In this document: in pieces, positions 42,466 through 51,036 of the stretch
Layout of the letters: each line of letters starts with the position of its first letter
How positions within the stretch are numbered: the first letter of the stretch is position 1
Assembly (NCBI RefSeq): GCF_040719375.1
Contig: NZ_JBFDTP010000001.1
Location: 124,001 to 188,000 of the forward strand
Origin: Clostridium sp. AN503
GTDB lineage: Bacteria > Bacillota > Clostridia > Lachnospirales > Lachnospiraceae
Direction of reading: 5' to 3'
DNA: 64,000 nucleotides
Notes under the pieces: generated by a model
What the model was told of the DNA's origin: nothing
Databases searched by the model: none
What the model saw: the letters and a program-made list of their open reading frames with translations, nothing else
Made by a program: the position numbers and the translations under genes

Positions 42466-43155
42466 TTACTGCTTGCCGCATTGATTGCTTTCAGGTCCAG
42501 GGTCCCCTTCCTCTTCCGGGTCCGGCTCTTTCGGCATATATTTTTCAAAAATCCCCACAAACACATAGGAATTGAAAAACGCCAGAAGCGGGAACCCAAA
42601 CAGGAAGAACACTGCCTGCAGCATCGGCAGCACAAACAGCGCCAGCGCGATCAGCCCTACATCGATCGCCAGGATGCCCAGAGTCTGGAAAAAATGGCGG
42701 ATGGACATGAAAAGCGCATTGAACAGGGTCTTCTTGACCGGATTGTAGAACCTCGACTGCAATGGGAACACAAACAGGCTGATCCCCAGGTACACGATGG
42801 CAAATCCCATAAACAACGCCAGCATCACCGTTCGGAAGGTGGAGCTCTCCGTCTGCATCATCAGGAAGAAATACAGGTCAAACCCGATCACCGCCCCGGC
42901 AGCCAGCAGGATCAGCCAGATCACTGTGGCCTGTTTAAAATTCTCCTTGAAGGATTTAAAAAAGGACTTTACCGTAGAGCCTTCTTCATCCCGAACCAGC
43001 TTCAGCGTCACATAATAGACCGCTGTAGTGGACGCGCCCATCGTAACGATCGGGATGCTGCACAGCACCCACAACAAATTCAGGATCATCACATCAAAAA
43101 ACTTACCAATAAACCGCCAAACCGGATTGTCATAATTAAAAATTCCAGAAAGCAT
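42466..43155 (-). CDS. YesL-like DUF624 membrane protein
   Basis: A 229-residue membrane protein with about five hydrophobic segments. The opening NPVWRFIGKFFDVMILNLLW followed by VLCSIPIVTMGASTTAVYYV near residue 35 is the DUF624 (YesL) signature. Relatives in Bacillus lie in rhamnogalacturonan clusters, but the function is unknown. The acidic C-terminus (DPEEEGDPGPESNQ) is probably cytoplasmic. It stands alone. Confidence 0.88.
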   Translation of the reverse strand: MLSGIFNYDNPVWRFIGKFFDVMILNLLWVLCSIPIVTMGASTTAVYYVTLKLVRDEEGSTVKSFFKSFKENFKQATVIWLILLAAGAVIGFDLYFFLMMQTESSTFRTVMLALFMGFAIVYLGISLFVFPLQSRFYNPVKKTLFNALFMSIRHFFQTLGILAIDVGLIALALFVLPMLQAVFFLFGFPLLAFFNSYVFVGIFEKYMPKEPDPEEEGDPGPESNQCGKQ

Positions 43156-43394
43156 TATCCTTCCCCCAATTCCACGCTGTATTCTCGCCCCTGTGCAGGG
43201 CCTGCTTTCGCCTTATGAACCATTATAGCGAATATTTTGTCAAAATGCAATTTGCTTTGTTCCTTTACCGGAAGTTTTCAGGAATTCCGGAGCATATTTC
43301 AGGTGCGGCAGATTTCAGAAATATTTTATAGTCCCGGACCGGTGGATGTGGTAGAATAGGAATACCAAATCCATCAAACAAAGGACTATATGAT

Positions 43395-44153
43395 ATGAAG
43401 ATCACAGAAGAATCTATGAAGCATCAGACCAATCCGCAGGAAACCGGGACCGCCGGCAGCCAGCCGCAGGCTCCCTTACCCGAGGCGCCCCTGCCCAAAG
43501 CGCCCAGGAGTGAAAAAGAAAAGCTGAGATCCATGTCCGGGAAAGACCGGGCATGGTATATCTGGGCCTATTATAAGTTCCATATCCTTGCTGTCATCGT
43601 GGCAGTGGTGCTGGTCTGCAATATCGGCGCCGCCATTTACCGCAGCACCTTTGACACAGTCCTTTACTGTGTTTATTTAAACAGCCGCGGCACAGAAGGG
43701 GTCAACGCCGCTCCCCTGGAACAGGATTTTGCAGCTTACCTTGAGCTGGATCAGAAACATTCCGTTACCACAGAGTCCGCCTTCATCTCATTTGACGACA
43801 GCGCAACCGATTACAGCTACGCATCCATGGCAAAAATAACCGCTCTGGTGGCCTCCCAGGAACTGGACGTCCTCATTGGCGACCAGGAAAGCACCGACCA
43901 CTATGCTTCTCTGAATGCGTTTATGGATCTGGAAACCAGTCTTTCCCCGGAGCTGCTGGCCCTTGCAGAGGACAGGCTCTATTATGCCAAAGGCGAGGAT
44001 GGCACGGAATATCCCTGCGCCATCGACTTAAGCGGCACCGGATTTGCAGAAGAATCCAATCTGGCGCAGGACACGCCGCTTCTGGGGATCATTGCCAATA
44101 CCGAACATATCGATACCGCCGAGGCGCTGATCCGCTATATTTTTGAGCCGTGA
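43395..44153 (+). CDS. Membrane-anchored protein of unknown function
   Basis: A 252-residue protein with a Pro/Gln-rich cytoplasmic head (1-45), a basic MSGKDRAWYIWAYYKFHILA segment, one membrane helix (about 65-84) and an extracytoplasmic domain of about 165 residues. The domain holds a D/E-rich region and a conserved-looking SQELDVLIGD segment. This type is frequent in Lachnospiraceae genomes as a hypothetical protein; I do not know its function. Its 3' end overlaps the end of the convergent acetyltransferase gene by 65 bases. Confidence 0.75.
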   Translation: MKITEESMKHQTNPQETGTAGSQPQAPLPEAPLPKAPRSEKEKLRSMSGKDRAWYIWAYYKFHILAVIVAVVLVCNIGAAIYRSTFDTVLYCVYLNSRGTEGVNAAPLEQDFAAYLELDQKHSVTTESAFISFDDSATDYSYASMAKITALVASQELDVLIGDQESTDHYASLNAFMDLETSLSPELLALAEDRLYYAKGEDGTEYPCAIDLSGTGFAEESNLAQDTPLLGIIANTEHIDTAEALIRYIFEP

Positions 44154-44967
44154 CCGGTTCCCTTCTGTCTCCCGCTCTGTCCGGCAATGAAGCCTTCTGA
44201 CTGCCGCACAGGCAGAATCCCAGCTTGTCAAGCAGCCGGGCTGAGGCAATATTTCCCGCCTCCACTACGGCATAAACAGGACAGGCATATTCCTGCTCCA
44301 CATAGTTAAGGATCAGACGGCAGGCTTCCTCTGCGAAGCCCTGCCGACGGTACGGATCAAATATGTGGTACCCCAGCTCCAGCTGCAGCTCTGCATCCTC
44401 CCGCCCCCGGCTTCCGGTATCACAGTCCGACACCCCGGCTATCCCCACAAGCTTTCTATCCGCTCTTCTCACAACCGCCCACATCCCGTACTCATAGAGA
44501 CCATACTGATTTTCGATATACGCATGGAACCTGTCCGGCTCAGAAAAAAGAGTTTCCGCAGTTCCCACCAGTTCGTTTTCCGGCAGCTGTGCCAGCTGCA
44601 CCGCATCCTCCGGCGTAAATTCCCGGACACAGATCCGGTCCGACTCCGCGATCACCCAGGGCAGGCCCAGCTTGCGGCGCACCACCCGCTCCAAAAAGCG
44701 TTCGTCCGCCTGCTCCGGCGAACCGATCAGATAGTCTGCTTTCCACAGCCATTCCCGGCTGTCGGCGGCATCCGATCCAACCGTATGCGCTCCGACTGCT
44801 TTCGTTCCGGCTGCTTCCGTTCCGACTGCTTCCGTTCCGCTACAGCCCTTCCACACACCGACAAAGGCCCTCCCAGCCGCTTTCGCGGCAAGGAGAGCCT
44901 CCTGTTCATCCGAGATAACCACGCAGTATAAATTGCCTTCTACAAGGACATCCCGTTCTTCCGTCAT
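44089..44967 (-). CDS. GNAT-family N-acetyltransferase with an extra N-terminal domain
   Basis: A 292-residue protein, taken from ATG 44967, which nearly abuts the cyclophilin stop. Residues 1-115 form a domain like a HAD/receiver-type fold (LYCVVISDEQEALLAAKAAG) interrupted by a low-complexity insert made of 15-base repeats. Residues 118-292 form the GNAT domain of the RimJ type, with RICVREFTPEDAVQLAQLPE, the acetyl-CoA loop RRQGFAEEACRLILNYV and the NIASARLLDKLGF motif. Substrate unknown. It is cotranscribed with the cyclophilin gene. Confidence 0.8.
   Translation of the reverse strand: MTEERDVLVEGNLYCVVISDEQEALLAAKAAGRAFVGVWKGCSGTEAVGTEAAGTKAVGAHTVGSDAADSREWLWKADYLIGSPEQADERFLERVVRRKLGLPWVIAESDRICVREFTPEDAVQLAQLPENELVGTAETLFSEPDRFHAYIENQYGLYEYGMWAVVRRADRKLVGIAGVSDCDTGSRGREDAELQLELGYHIFDPYRRQGFAEEACRLILNYVEQEYACPVYAVVEAGNIASARLLDKLGFCLCGSQKASLPDRAGDRREPVTAQKYSGSAPRRYRYVRYWQ
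44791..44835 (-). repeat. Three 15-base tandem repeats within the acetyltransferase gene
   Basis: Units TCCGACTGCTTTCGT, TCCGGCTGCTTCCGT and TCCGACTGCTTCCGT follow each other without gaps, with a partial fourth. They encode a pentapeptide of the form T-E/K-A-V/A-G in a linker, so length changes keep the frame. Confidence 0.85.
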
Positions 44968-44968
44968 A

Positions 44969-45487
44969 CTAGCACTTCTCCGGCTCGCCGTATTCCTCGC
45001 CAAAAGTATCCACCGTGACGCTCTTTATCTTCTGTTCCTTCAGCGGCCTGTCGTTGTAGTCGGTGCGGGTCTGTGCGATCGTGTTCACCACATCCATGCC
45101 GTCCACCACTTTTCCGAACGCCGCATAAGCGCCGTCTAAGTGCGGGGAATTCTTGTGCATGATAAAGAACTGGGAACCTGCGGAATCCGGCATCATAGAA
45201 CGCGCCATGGACAGCACGCCCGGCCCATGCTTTAAGTTATTGGTAAATCCATTCTGGGAAAACTCACCCTTGATGGAGTAGCCCGGGCCGCCCATGCCGG
45301 TTCCCTGCGGGCAACCGCCCTGGATCATGAACCCTTCGATGACTCTGTGGAAGATCAGGCCGTCATAATAGCCCTTCTTCGCCAGGCTGATAAAATTCTT
45401 CACGGTGTTCGGCGCGATCTCCGGGTATAACTCGGCGCGGATCACGCTGCCGTCTTCCATGGTGATTGTAATTTCTGGATTTTTCAT
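44969..45487 (-). CDS. Peptidyl-prolyl cis-trans isomerase, cyclophilin type
   Basis: A 172-residue cytoplasmic cyclophilin that speeds proline isomerisation in folding proteins. The active-site segments LIFHRVIEGFMIQGGCP, LSMARSMMPDSAGSQFFIMH and DGAYAAFGKVVDGMDVV are present in order. No signal peptide. The start at 45487 follows GAAGGGAG; the longer frame to 45517 has no site. Confidence 0.95.
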   Translation of the reverse strand: MKNPEITITMEDGSVIRAELYPEIAPNTVKNFISLAKKGYYDGLIFHRVIEGFMIQGGCPQGTGMGGPGYSIKGEFSQNGFTNNLKHGPGVLSMARSMMPDSAGSQFFIMHKNSPHLDGAYAAFGKVVDGMDVVNTIAQTRTDYNDRPLKEQKIKSVTVDTFGEEYGEPEKC

Positions 45488-45593
45488 TGTATCTTTCTCC
45501 CTTCGGCTTGATTGCATTTTGCTATGTTATACTATACCATCTGCTCAGGTGTATGTCAAAGTTCTATTGGCCTCTCCTGAAAAAACCTTTGCA

Positions 45594-46169
45594 TTATTGA
45601 ACACGCACAAACTCCGAGCCGCCAAGGATACACTTATCAAATCCCCTGAATATAACGCTCTCCTTCATCTCCTCGTTTTCAATCGCATACACTTCTCCGC
45701 CGCCCTCTCCATAAAACGGTCCTGAATACTGATAATGAAAGGTGCCGAATTGACTCGTGAGAGTGATGCTTCCATCGGCTGATGTCTCAACCGTGATATA
45801 CCCGGTATAAGTTGTCCCATCATCATTATAAAACGGCCCTGCAAATACCCCGTCATAACTGGCAGCTTTTGCTGTTTCAACTGCTGCATTCTGCTGTGTC
45901 TGCACAACACCGTCCACAGTCCAGGCTCCGGTGGCATCTACGGTATGTCCGTCCGGAGTAGCCGTATCAGACAGCATATAACCATCGCCGCCGAAATAAT
46001 AACACTTTCCCTCTATCCATTGCCAGGTGTCAGCCGGATAACCTCCATCATCATTCTGGTACCTCCATCCGCCTGTGTTATGCTGCCATTGGCCCGCAAA
46101 TGCCGGAATGCTCATACAGAGGGTGAGCGCTAATGCGGATACTGCAATTCCTATTTTTTTCTTCATCAT
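45594..46169 (-). CDS. Secreted protein with a cell-wall-binding repeat
   Basis: A 191-residue exported protein. A signal peptide (MMKKKIGIAVSALALTLCMS, cleaved after AFA near residue 25) leads to a choline-binding-type repeat with the aromatic pattern GGWRYQNDDGGYPADTWQWI and CYYFGGDGYMLSDT. The C-terminal 100 residues form a beta-rich domain of unknown type. AAGGAGATAAC precedes the ATG. It lies 43 bases upstream of no other gene on its strand and is downstream of the response regulator gene (46213), so it could be read through from it. Confidence 0.8.
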   Translation of the reverse strand: MMKKKIGIAVSALALTLCMSIPAFAGQWQHNTGGWRYQNDDGGYPADTWQWIEGKCYYFGGDGYMLSDTATPDGHTVDATGAWTVDGVVQTQQNAAVETAKAASYDGVFAGPFYNDDGTTYTGYITVETSADGSITLTSQFGTFHYQYSGPFYGEGGGEVYAIENEEMKESVIFRGFDKCILGGSEFVRVQ

Positions 46170-46212
46170 GTTATCTCCTTCTCAGTCCGTTTGCTTTACA
46201 GATCCATTGTAA

Positions 46213-46896
46213 CTACGGCACAAACCGGTAACCCAGCCCCCGCACCGTAACCACATGCTTCGGGTGGGCCGGATCCTCCTCAATCTTGCTGCGCACCCGG
46301 TTAATATAAACCATGATCGCATTATCGTCCACCGCCACCAGATTCCCCCAAACATGCTCATAGATGTTTTCTTTTGAGAACACCTGGTTCGGGTTCTGGA
46401 GGAATAAGAGCAGCAGGCTGCCCTCTTTTGAAGAAAGGTTAAGCTCCACGCCTTTTTTATAAAACCGCATGGCAGATGTATCATATCCAAAGGAACCGCA
46501 TGAAACCATCCCAACTCCCATCATATGCGTCTTATCCCTGCGGATCAGCGCTTTTACCTTTGCCCCAATGATCACAGGCCGAAAGGGTTTTGTAATATAA
46601 TCATCCGCACCCAGAGACAGCCCGTACAAAGTATCATAATCTTCATCCCGCCCGCTGATGATGATCACCGGCGTGGATATCCCCTGTCCTCTCAGCTTTT
46701 TAATCACCTCAAAGCCTTCCATATCCCCGAGCATAATATCCATCAGAATAATATCAAACAGTTCTGCGTCCAGCAGCTTCAGCGCTTCCTGACCACTTGC
46801 GGCGGCAGCGCACTCCAGTTCATTGCTGCGCATTACTTTTTCCAGCATTCTGCGGATAGCAGGGTCATCGTCCACGATTAAAACTTTATCAGCCAT
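46213..46896 (-). CDS. OmpR/PhoB-type response regulator
   Basis: A 227-residue two-component regulator. The receiver domain has the acidic pair DDD at 9-11, the phosphorylated D53 in IILMDIMLG, and Lys in ADDYITKPFRP near residue 104. The C-terminal winged helix (about 130-227) ends with AIMVYINRVRSKIEEDP and VRGLGYRFVP. It is divergent from a hybrid sensor kinase gene across about 90 bases, so the kinase is its probable partner, although that kinase also carries its own receiver. Confidence 0.95.
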   Translation of the reverse strand: MADKVLIVDDDPAIRRMLEKVMRSNELECAAAASGQEALKLLDAELFDIILMDIMLGDMEGFEVIKKLRGQGISTPVIIISGRDEDYDTLYGLSLGADDYITKPFRPVIIGAKVKALIRRDKTHMMGVGMVSCGSFGYDTSAMRFYKKGVELNLSSKEGSLLLLFLQNPNQVFSKENIYEHVWGNLVAVDDNAIMVYINRVRSKIEEDPAHPKHVVTVRGLGYRFVP

Positions 46897-46985
46897 AGTA
46901 TTTTATCCTTGCATTCTCTGCTTTTCGTTCTACAATAGTATTATAATCGGTAGAAATAAACAAGTCAAACCCATAGGTGGAAATT

Positions 46986-49157
46986 ATGAAATTAAAAGAC
47001 AAAAAAACGGTTGCGGCAGTCCTCCTGCTTCTTCTGTTGATCAACACCGGCCTTATTATCATCGGCATCAGCAGCTGGAATAACTATAAAATGACAGTAA
47101 TAGACCGCCATAAGGAGCAGATGCTCCTGACTTCCGAAACCGTGGCGCGGACCATGGAGATCTTCCTGAACCGGAACGCATCCGACCTGCGCCTGCAGTG
47201 CATAGCAGCGGAAGAGGCTGCGGCAAACCCTGCCCTGGACACGATCCGGGACCAGATCTTCCAGAAATACATTGACGAGCAGGAAAATTTTGTCACAGGA
47301 TTTCTTTTGGACGGCAGCGACGAGACCAGCGTCTCCCCGCCCGACGGATTCCATGTCCGCAGGGAATTCGGTTCCATCGACATGGGCGGCGGCATCCAAT
47401 TGACCCAGTGCCAGGCAGACGACGGCCAAATCTATTTCCTGCTGGGCGCGGACCTGTCCACCGGCGGGCGCGTCAGCCAGGTGATCGATGCCGCATGGTA
47501 TTTTAACAAACTGATCTCCGATATCCGGTTGGGAACAAACGGCTATATCATGGTTAAGAACTCAAGCGGTATCATTCTGATGCATCCGGCCAGGAGCCAA
47601 TGGGGCATCAACGCCCTGCATGACCGAAAGGAAATGTATCATAGCGTTGATCTGGACAGTCTGGAAGATATGCTCAGGGACCAGTACCAGGGCAATACCG
47701 GCGTCTCCGAATACATCTCCTATTGGTGGACAGATGAAAACCTCCCCCGGGTAAAGAAGATTTCCGCGTACACTCCCGCAAATGTGGGGGATGATTTTCT
47801 GATCATCAGCGCCGTCACAGATTACGATGACATTTTTGTGCCGATCGCCGAGGGATACAGTCATATCATTTTCCTTCTGCTTCTAATGTTCCTCGCAGTC
47901 ATGTGCGCCGCCGGAATTTACGTCCGTATGCTGCTGCAGAGGCAGAAGGATACAGAAGAGATCGCCTACTTAAAAGAGCTGAACGGTATTCTTGAGCAGA
48001 CCCAGAAAAGCGAAGAGATCATCGCCCACCAGCAGCGGCTTCAGATCATGGGTATCATGACCGGCGGCATTGCTCATGAATTCAACAATCTGCTGACCCC
48101 CATTATGGGCTACGCCGACCTGCTGATGGCGGAATTCCCGGAGGATTCTGAGTACTACGATGAAGCAAACGAAATCTTCGAAGCCGCCGCAAAAGCCAAA
48201 GAAATCATCCATCAGCTTTCTTCGCTAAGCCGCAAAAATATGGAAACCGCATATAAGGAGATTTCCCTGAAGCAGCTTTTAGGGCGCTCCCTGAAAATGG
48301 TCCGCTCCGTCTGCCCTGCCAACGTCCACCTGCAGGACGAAACCGATTTCCGCCAGGAATGGATTTTAGGTAATGAAACACAGCTCAATCAGGCTATTTT
48401 AAATATCTGCGTCAACGCTATTCACGCGATCGACCGGAACGAGGGCATCATTACGGTCCGGGGCGCTGTGGTCTGCCGGGAAGCTCTTGTGAATTCACCG
48501 CATATCCCACCCCTTCCTGACACCTGGGAACGCTATATCCGGCTGGATTTCATGGATACAGGCTGCGGTATGAGCCCGGAGATCCTGGAGCAGATATTTG
48601 ACCCGTTTTTCACCACCAAAGGGGCCGGGTTGGGAACAGGGCTGGGGCTCTCCCTTGTGGAACAGATCATTTTGTCTCACAAAGGCTTTCTATATGCCGA
48701 GAGCGAACCGGGCAACGGCAGCGTATTCCACCTGTTCCTGCCCCTGCTGGAACGGCGGTCGGAAAATAACGCGGAGGATCACGTCCCCCAGCCGCTCCAC
48801 AAAAATATACTTGCCGCCGATGACAATCCCAAGGTCCTGCGGCTGCTGGAGCGGGATTTTAAAAAGGTAAATATCTCCGTTACCGGCGCGGTCAACATTG
48901 GGGAAACGTTAGCGGCCCTTGAATCCGGACCTTTTGATGTGCTCCTCATCGACCACTACATGTCCGGCACCCGCGCCGTGGACTTCTGCATGTCCCTCCG
49001 CATGAAATACCCGGAAATGGTCACGCTGGTCATGACCGACAAGATCCGCAAGGACCTGTTGGAGGCAAAACAGAAAAACCTCATCAGCGGATATGTGGAA
49101 AAGCCGGTTTCCGTCACCTCCGTCCTGGAGGCGCTCCGGGAGATAAATATATTTTAA
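46986..49157 (+). CDS. Hybrid sensor histidine kinase with C-terminal receiver
   Basis: A 723-residue membrane kinase. It has a membrane helix (about 8-28), an extracellular Cache-like sensor (about 30-290, with GTNGYIMVKNSSGIILMHPA), a second helix (about 295-315), and a short coiled linker. A HisKA domain follows with H364 in GGIAHEFNNLLTPIMGYADL. The ATPase domain shows DTGCGMSPEILEQIF and GTGLGLSLVEQI. Last comes a receiver (about 605-723) with acidic LAADDNPK and D656 in VLLIDHYM. This NtrB-like core with NN after the His is usual in hybrid kinases. It is divergent from the response regulator gene and upstream of the citrate transporter gene, which may be its target. Confidence 0.93.
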   Translation: MKLKDKKTVAAVLLLLLLINTGLIIIGISSWNNYKMTVIDRHKEQMLLTSETVARTMEIFLNRNASDLRLQCIAAEEAAANPALDTIRDQIFQKYIDEQENFVTGFLLDGSDETSVSPPDGFHVRREFGSIDMGGGIQLTQCQADDGQIYFLLGADLSTGGRVSQVIDAAWYFNKLISDIRLGTNGYIMVKNSSGIILMHPARSQWGINALHDRKEMYHSVDLDSLEDMLRDQYQGNTGVSEYISYWWTDENLPRVKKISAYTPANVGDDFLIISAVTDYDDIFVPIAEGYSHIIFLLLLMFLAVMCAAGIYVRMLLQRQKDTEEIAYLKELNGILEQTQKSEEIIAHQQRLQIMGIMTGGIAHEFNNLLTPIMGYADLLMAEFPEDSEYYDEANEIFEAAAKAKEIIHQLSSLSRKNMETAYKEISLKQLLGRSLKMVRSVCPANVHLQDETDFRQEWILGNETQLNQAILNICVNAIHAIDRNEGIITVRGAVVCREALVNSPHIPPLPDTWERYIRLDFMDTGCGMSPEILEQIFDPFFTTKGAGLGTGLGLSLVEQIILSHKGFLYAESEPGNGSVFHLFLPLLERRSENNAEDHVPQPLHKNILAADDNPKVLRLLERDFKKVNISVTGAVNIGETLAALESGPFDVLLIDHYMSGTRAVDFCMSLRMKYPEMVTLVMTDKIRKDLLEAKQKNLISGYVEKPVSVTSVLEALREINIF

Positions 49158-49255
49158 GGCTATCCTTAATGATTATTAATGAACGCGGCATGGGCGTTTA
49201 AGGTTCCCCTGTTATACTTTAGTCATTCAAATATAACAAAGGGGAGAAATGTGAT

Positions 49256-50593
49256 ATGAATGAAACAATGCTTGCTTTACTTGGCTTTGCCACGATCATC
49301 CTGATCATCGTCCTGCTTTTAAAGAACGTGACAGTGCCGTCCCTGGCATTCGTGGGAGTCACAACCGGAACCGCCGCCCTCCTGATCATAACCGGAAGTT
49401 TTTCCGTCAGCGAGGTGGGCAAATTTATTAGCGCGGGTGTAAAAGACGTACACTCCACCGCGGCGCTGTTTATCTTCTCCGTGCTGTTCTTCGGCATTAT
49501 GACCGATGTGGGCATGTTTGACAAGATCATCAATGCATTGATGAAGCGTGTGGGCAGCAACGTGATCGGCGTCTGTGTAATGACCTGCGTCATCGCGATC
49601 ATCGGTCATCTGGACGGCGGCGGAGCTTCCACCTTCCTGATCACCATTCCGGCCATGCTTCCTATTTACAAAAAGCTGAAAATGAAACCCACTACCCTGA
49701 TGATGATCTGCGTCACCGCAATGGGCGTTATGAACCTGCTTCCATGGGGCGGTCCGACCATGAGAACCGCATCGGTCCTTGGTATTGAAGCGAATGACCT
49801 GTGGGTTGCACTGATTCCAATGCAGATTGTCGGAATCGTGATTTCACTTGTAACAGCCGTGCTCTGCGGTATTTCTGAAAAGAAAGCGGGAGCAGGCTTA
49901 AACAGCACCCGCGTGGTAGACTACGGCGAAGGCGACGAAGAAACCATCAGCGAAGATCAGAAAAACGAGCTCGCCCGTCCCAAGCTGTTTGCTTTTAACG
50001 TGGTGCTCACCCTTACAGTTATCATCGCGCTGGTCTTCGTTCCAATGCCCGCTTATTTCCTGTTCATGCTGGGCTGTGTTCTTGCCCTGGTGGTAAACTA
50101 TCCGGGCGCAAAGCTGCAAAAGAAGATCATCAATTCCCATGCGGCGCCTGCACTGATGATGGCGACCACGATTCTCGCTGCAGGCGTATTTTTAGGTGTG
50201 CTGGGCGACAGCGGTATCATGGACCAGATGGCAATCGTCCTTGCTTCCTTCATACCTGCCTCACTGGGAAGATACCTTCCGATCATTATCGGCATCCTCT
50301 CAGTACCGTGTGCACTGATCTTCAACACCGACTCCTTCTTCTACGGTCTGCTGCCGATCCTGATCGAAGTAGGCAACCAGTTCGGCGTTGACCCGATCCA
50401 GACTGGTATTGCCATGGTCGTATGTAAAAACTTTGCGACATTTATCAGTCCGGTGGTACCGGCAACCTTCCTTGGCGTAGGTCTTGCAGGCGTGGAATTA
50501 AAAGATCACATCAAAAACTGCTTCTTCTATATTTGGGTGGTCAGCATCATCTGCCTCATAGCCGGCATTATGATGGGCATCATTAACATTTAA
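49256..50593 (+). CDS. CitMHS-family citrate:metal symporter
   Basis: A 445-residue membrane protein with about twelve hydrophobic segments. It matches the CitMHS family (B. subtilis CitM/CitH), which imports citrate in complex with a divalent metal. The segments FFGIMTDVGMFDKIINALMK near residue 80, HLDGGGASTFLITIPAMLP near residue 122 and the FNTDSFFYGLLPILIEVG block near residue 360 are typical. AAAGGGGAG precedes the ATG. It follows the hybrid kinase gene on the same strand, the common neighbourhood for sensor-controlled citrate uptake. Confidence 0.9.
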   Translation: MNETMLALLGFATIILIIVLLLKNVTVPSLAFVGVTTGTAALLIITGSFSVSEVGKFISAGVKDVHSTAALFIFSVLFFGIMTDVGMFDKIINALMKRVGSNVIGVCVMTCVIAIIGHLDGGGASTFLITIPAMLPIYKKLKMKPTTLMMICVTAMGVMNLLPWGGPTMRTASVLGIEANDLWVALIPMQIVGIVISLVTAVLCGISEKKAGAGLNSTRVVDYGEGDEETISEDQKNELARPKLFAFNVVLTLTVIIALVFVPMPAYFLFMLGCVLALVVNYPGAKLQKKIINSHAAPALMMATTILAAGVFLGVLGDSGIMDQMAIVLASFIPASLGRYLPIIIGILSVPCALIFNTDSFFYGLLPILIEVGNQFGVDPIQTGIAMVVCKNFATFISPVVPATFLGVGLAGVELKDHIKNCFFYIWVVSIICLIAGIMMGIINI

Positions 50594-50668
50594 CTTTGGA
50601 TACCTCCATAAAAGGTATCTGTCGGCTGCCACAGCCGGCAGGAACTATGTAAGATATTCCCAAAACGA

Positions 50669-50706
50669 GGGAGACCGGAAAAGTATCGCCGGTCTCTCTT
50701 GTTTTT
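50669..50706 (+). terminator. Terminator of the citrate transporter gene
   Basis: GGGAGACCGG (50669-50678) pairs with CCGGTCTCTC (50689-50698) and is followed by TTGTTTTTT. Confidence 0.8.
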
Positions 50707-50873
50707 TCAAGTGCAAATAAAAATTTTATTCTATTTTCGGCCGGATAACAGATACGGAACCAGAGGGATAGGGATAGACATGTTTTACCCATTCACATTC
50801 TGTTCACAAATCATTCAAAAACCTTTTACACAATGAACATGATTTCTTCATGATTGTTCCCTATACTATAAAC

Positions 50874-51029
50874 ATAAACAACGAAGACGCAAAGTTGTTT
50901 ATGAAACGCTTATAAGATTTTTTTCATAATACTCGAGCTGGTAACCCAGGTTATCAGCTCTCCTCCCTTTTATTACCTCTTTTATAAATTGCAAAAGAGC
51001 TTCTCCACTGTGGAGAGGCTCCTTTTTTG
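50874..51029 (+). ncRNA. Candidate structured RNA between citM-like and CaCA genes
   Basis: A run of hairpins is visible: ATAAACAAC/GTTGTTTAT (50874-50902, perfect nine pairs), GAGCTGGTAAC/GTTATCAGCTC with loop CCAG (50935-50960), and a terminator-like stem (50997-51021) followed by CTTTTTTG on the plus strand. TATACT/TATAAA-like sequence stands at 50862-50872 but the -35 is poor. No open frame fits. I cannot match it to a known RNA family. The last stem also serves as terminator for the CaCA gene on the other strand. Confidence 0.4.
50997..51029. terminator. Bidirectional terminator downstream of the CaCA exchanger
   Basis: The stem at 50997-51021, with CTCCAC and GTGGAG at its core, has T-rich sequence on both sides (CCTTTTTTG on the plus strand, TTTTGC on the minus strand). 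Confidence 0.75.
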
Positions 51030-51036
51030 TCTATTC

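Noticed and set aside
42427..43218. A 263-codon plus-strand frame
   Set aside because: It is a His/Gln-rich shadow opposite the DUF624 membrane protein gene.
50887..50894. ACGCAAAG, as in cyclic-di-GMP-I riboswitches
   Set aside because: Only this short element matches; the second conserved segment and the three-way junction of that riboswitch are not present.
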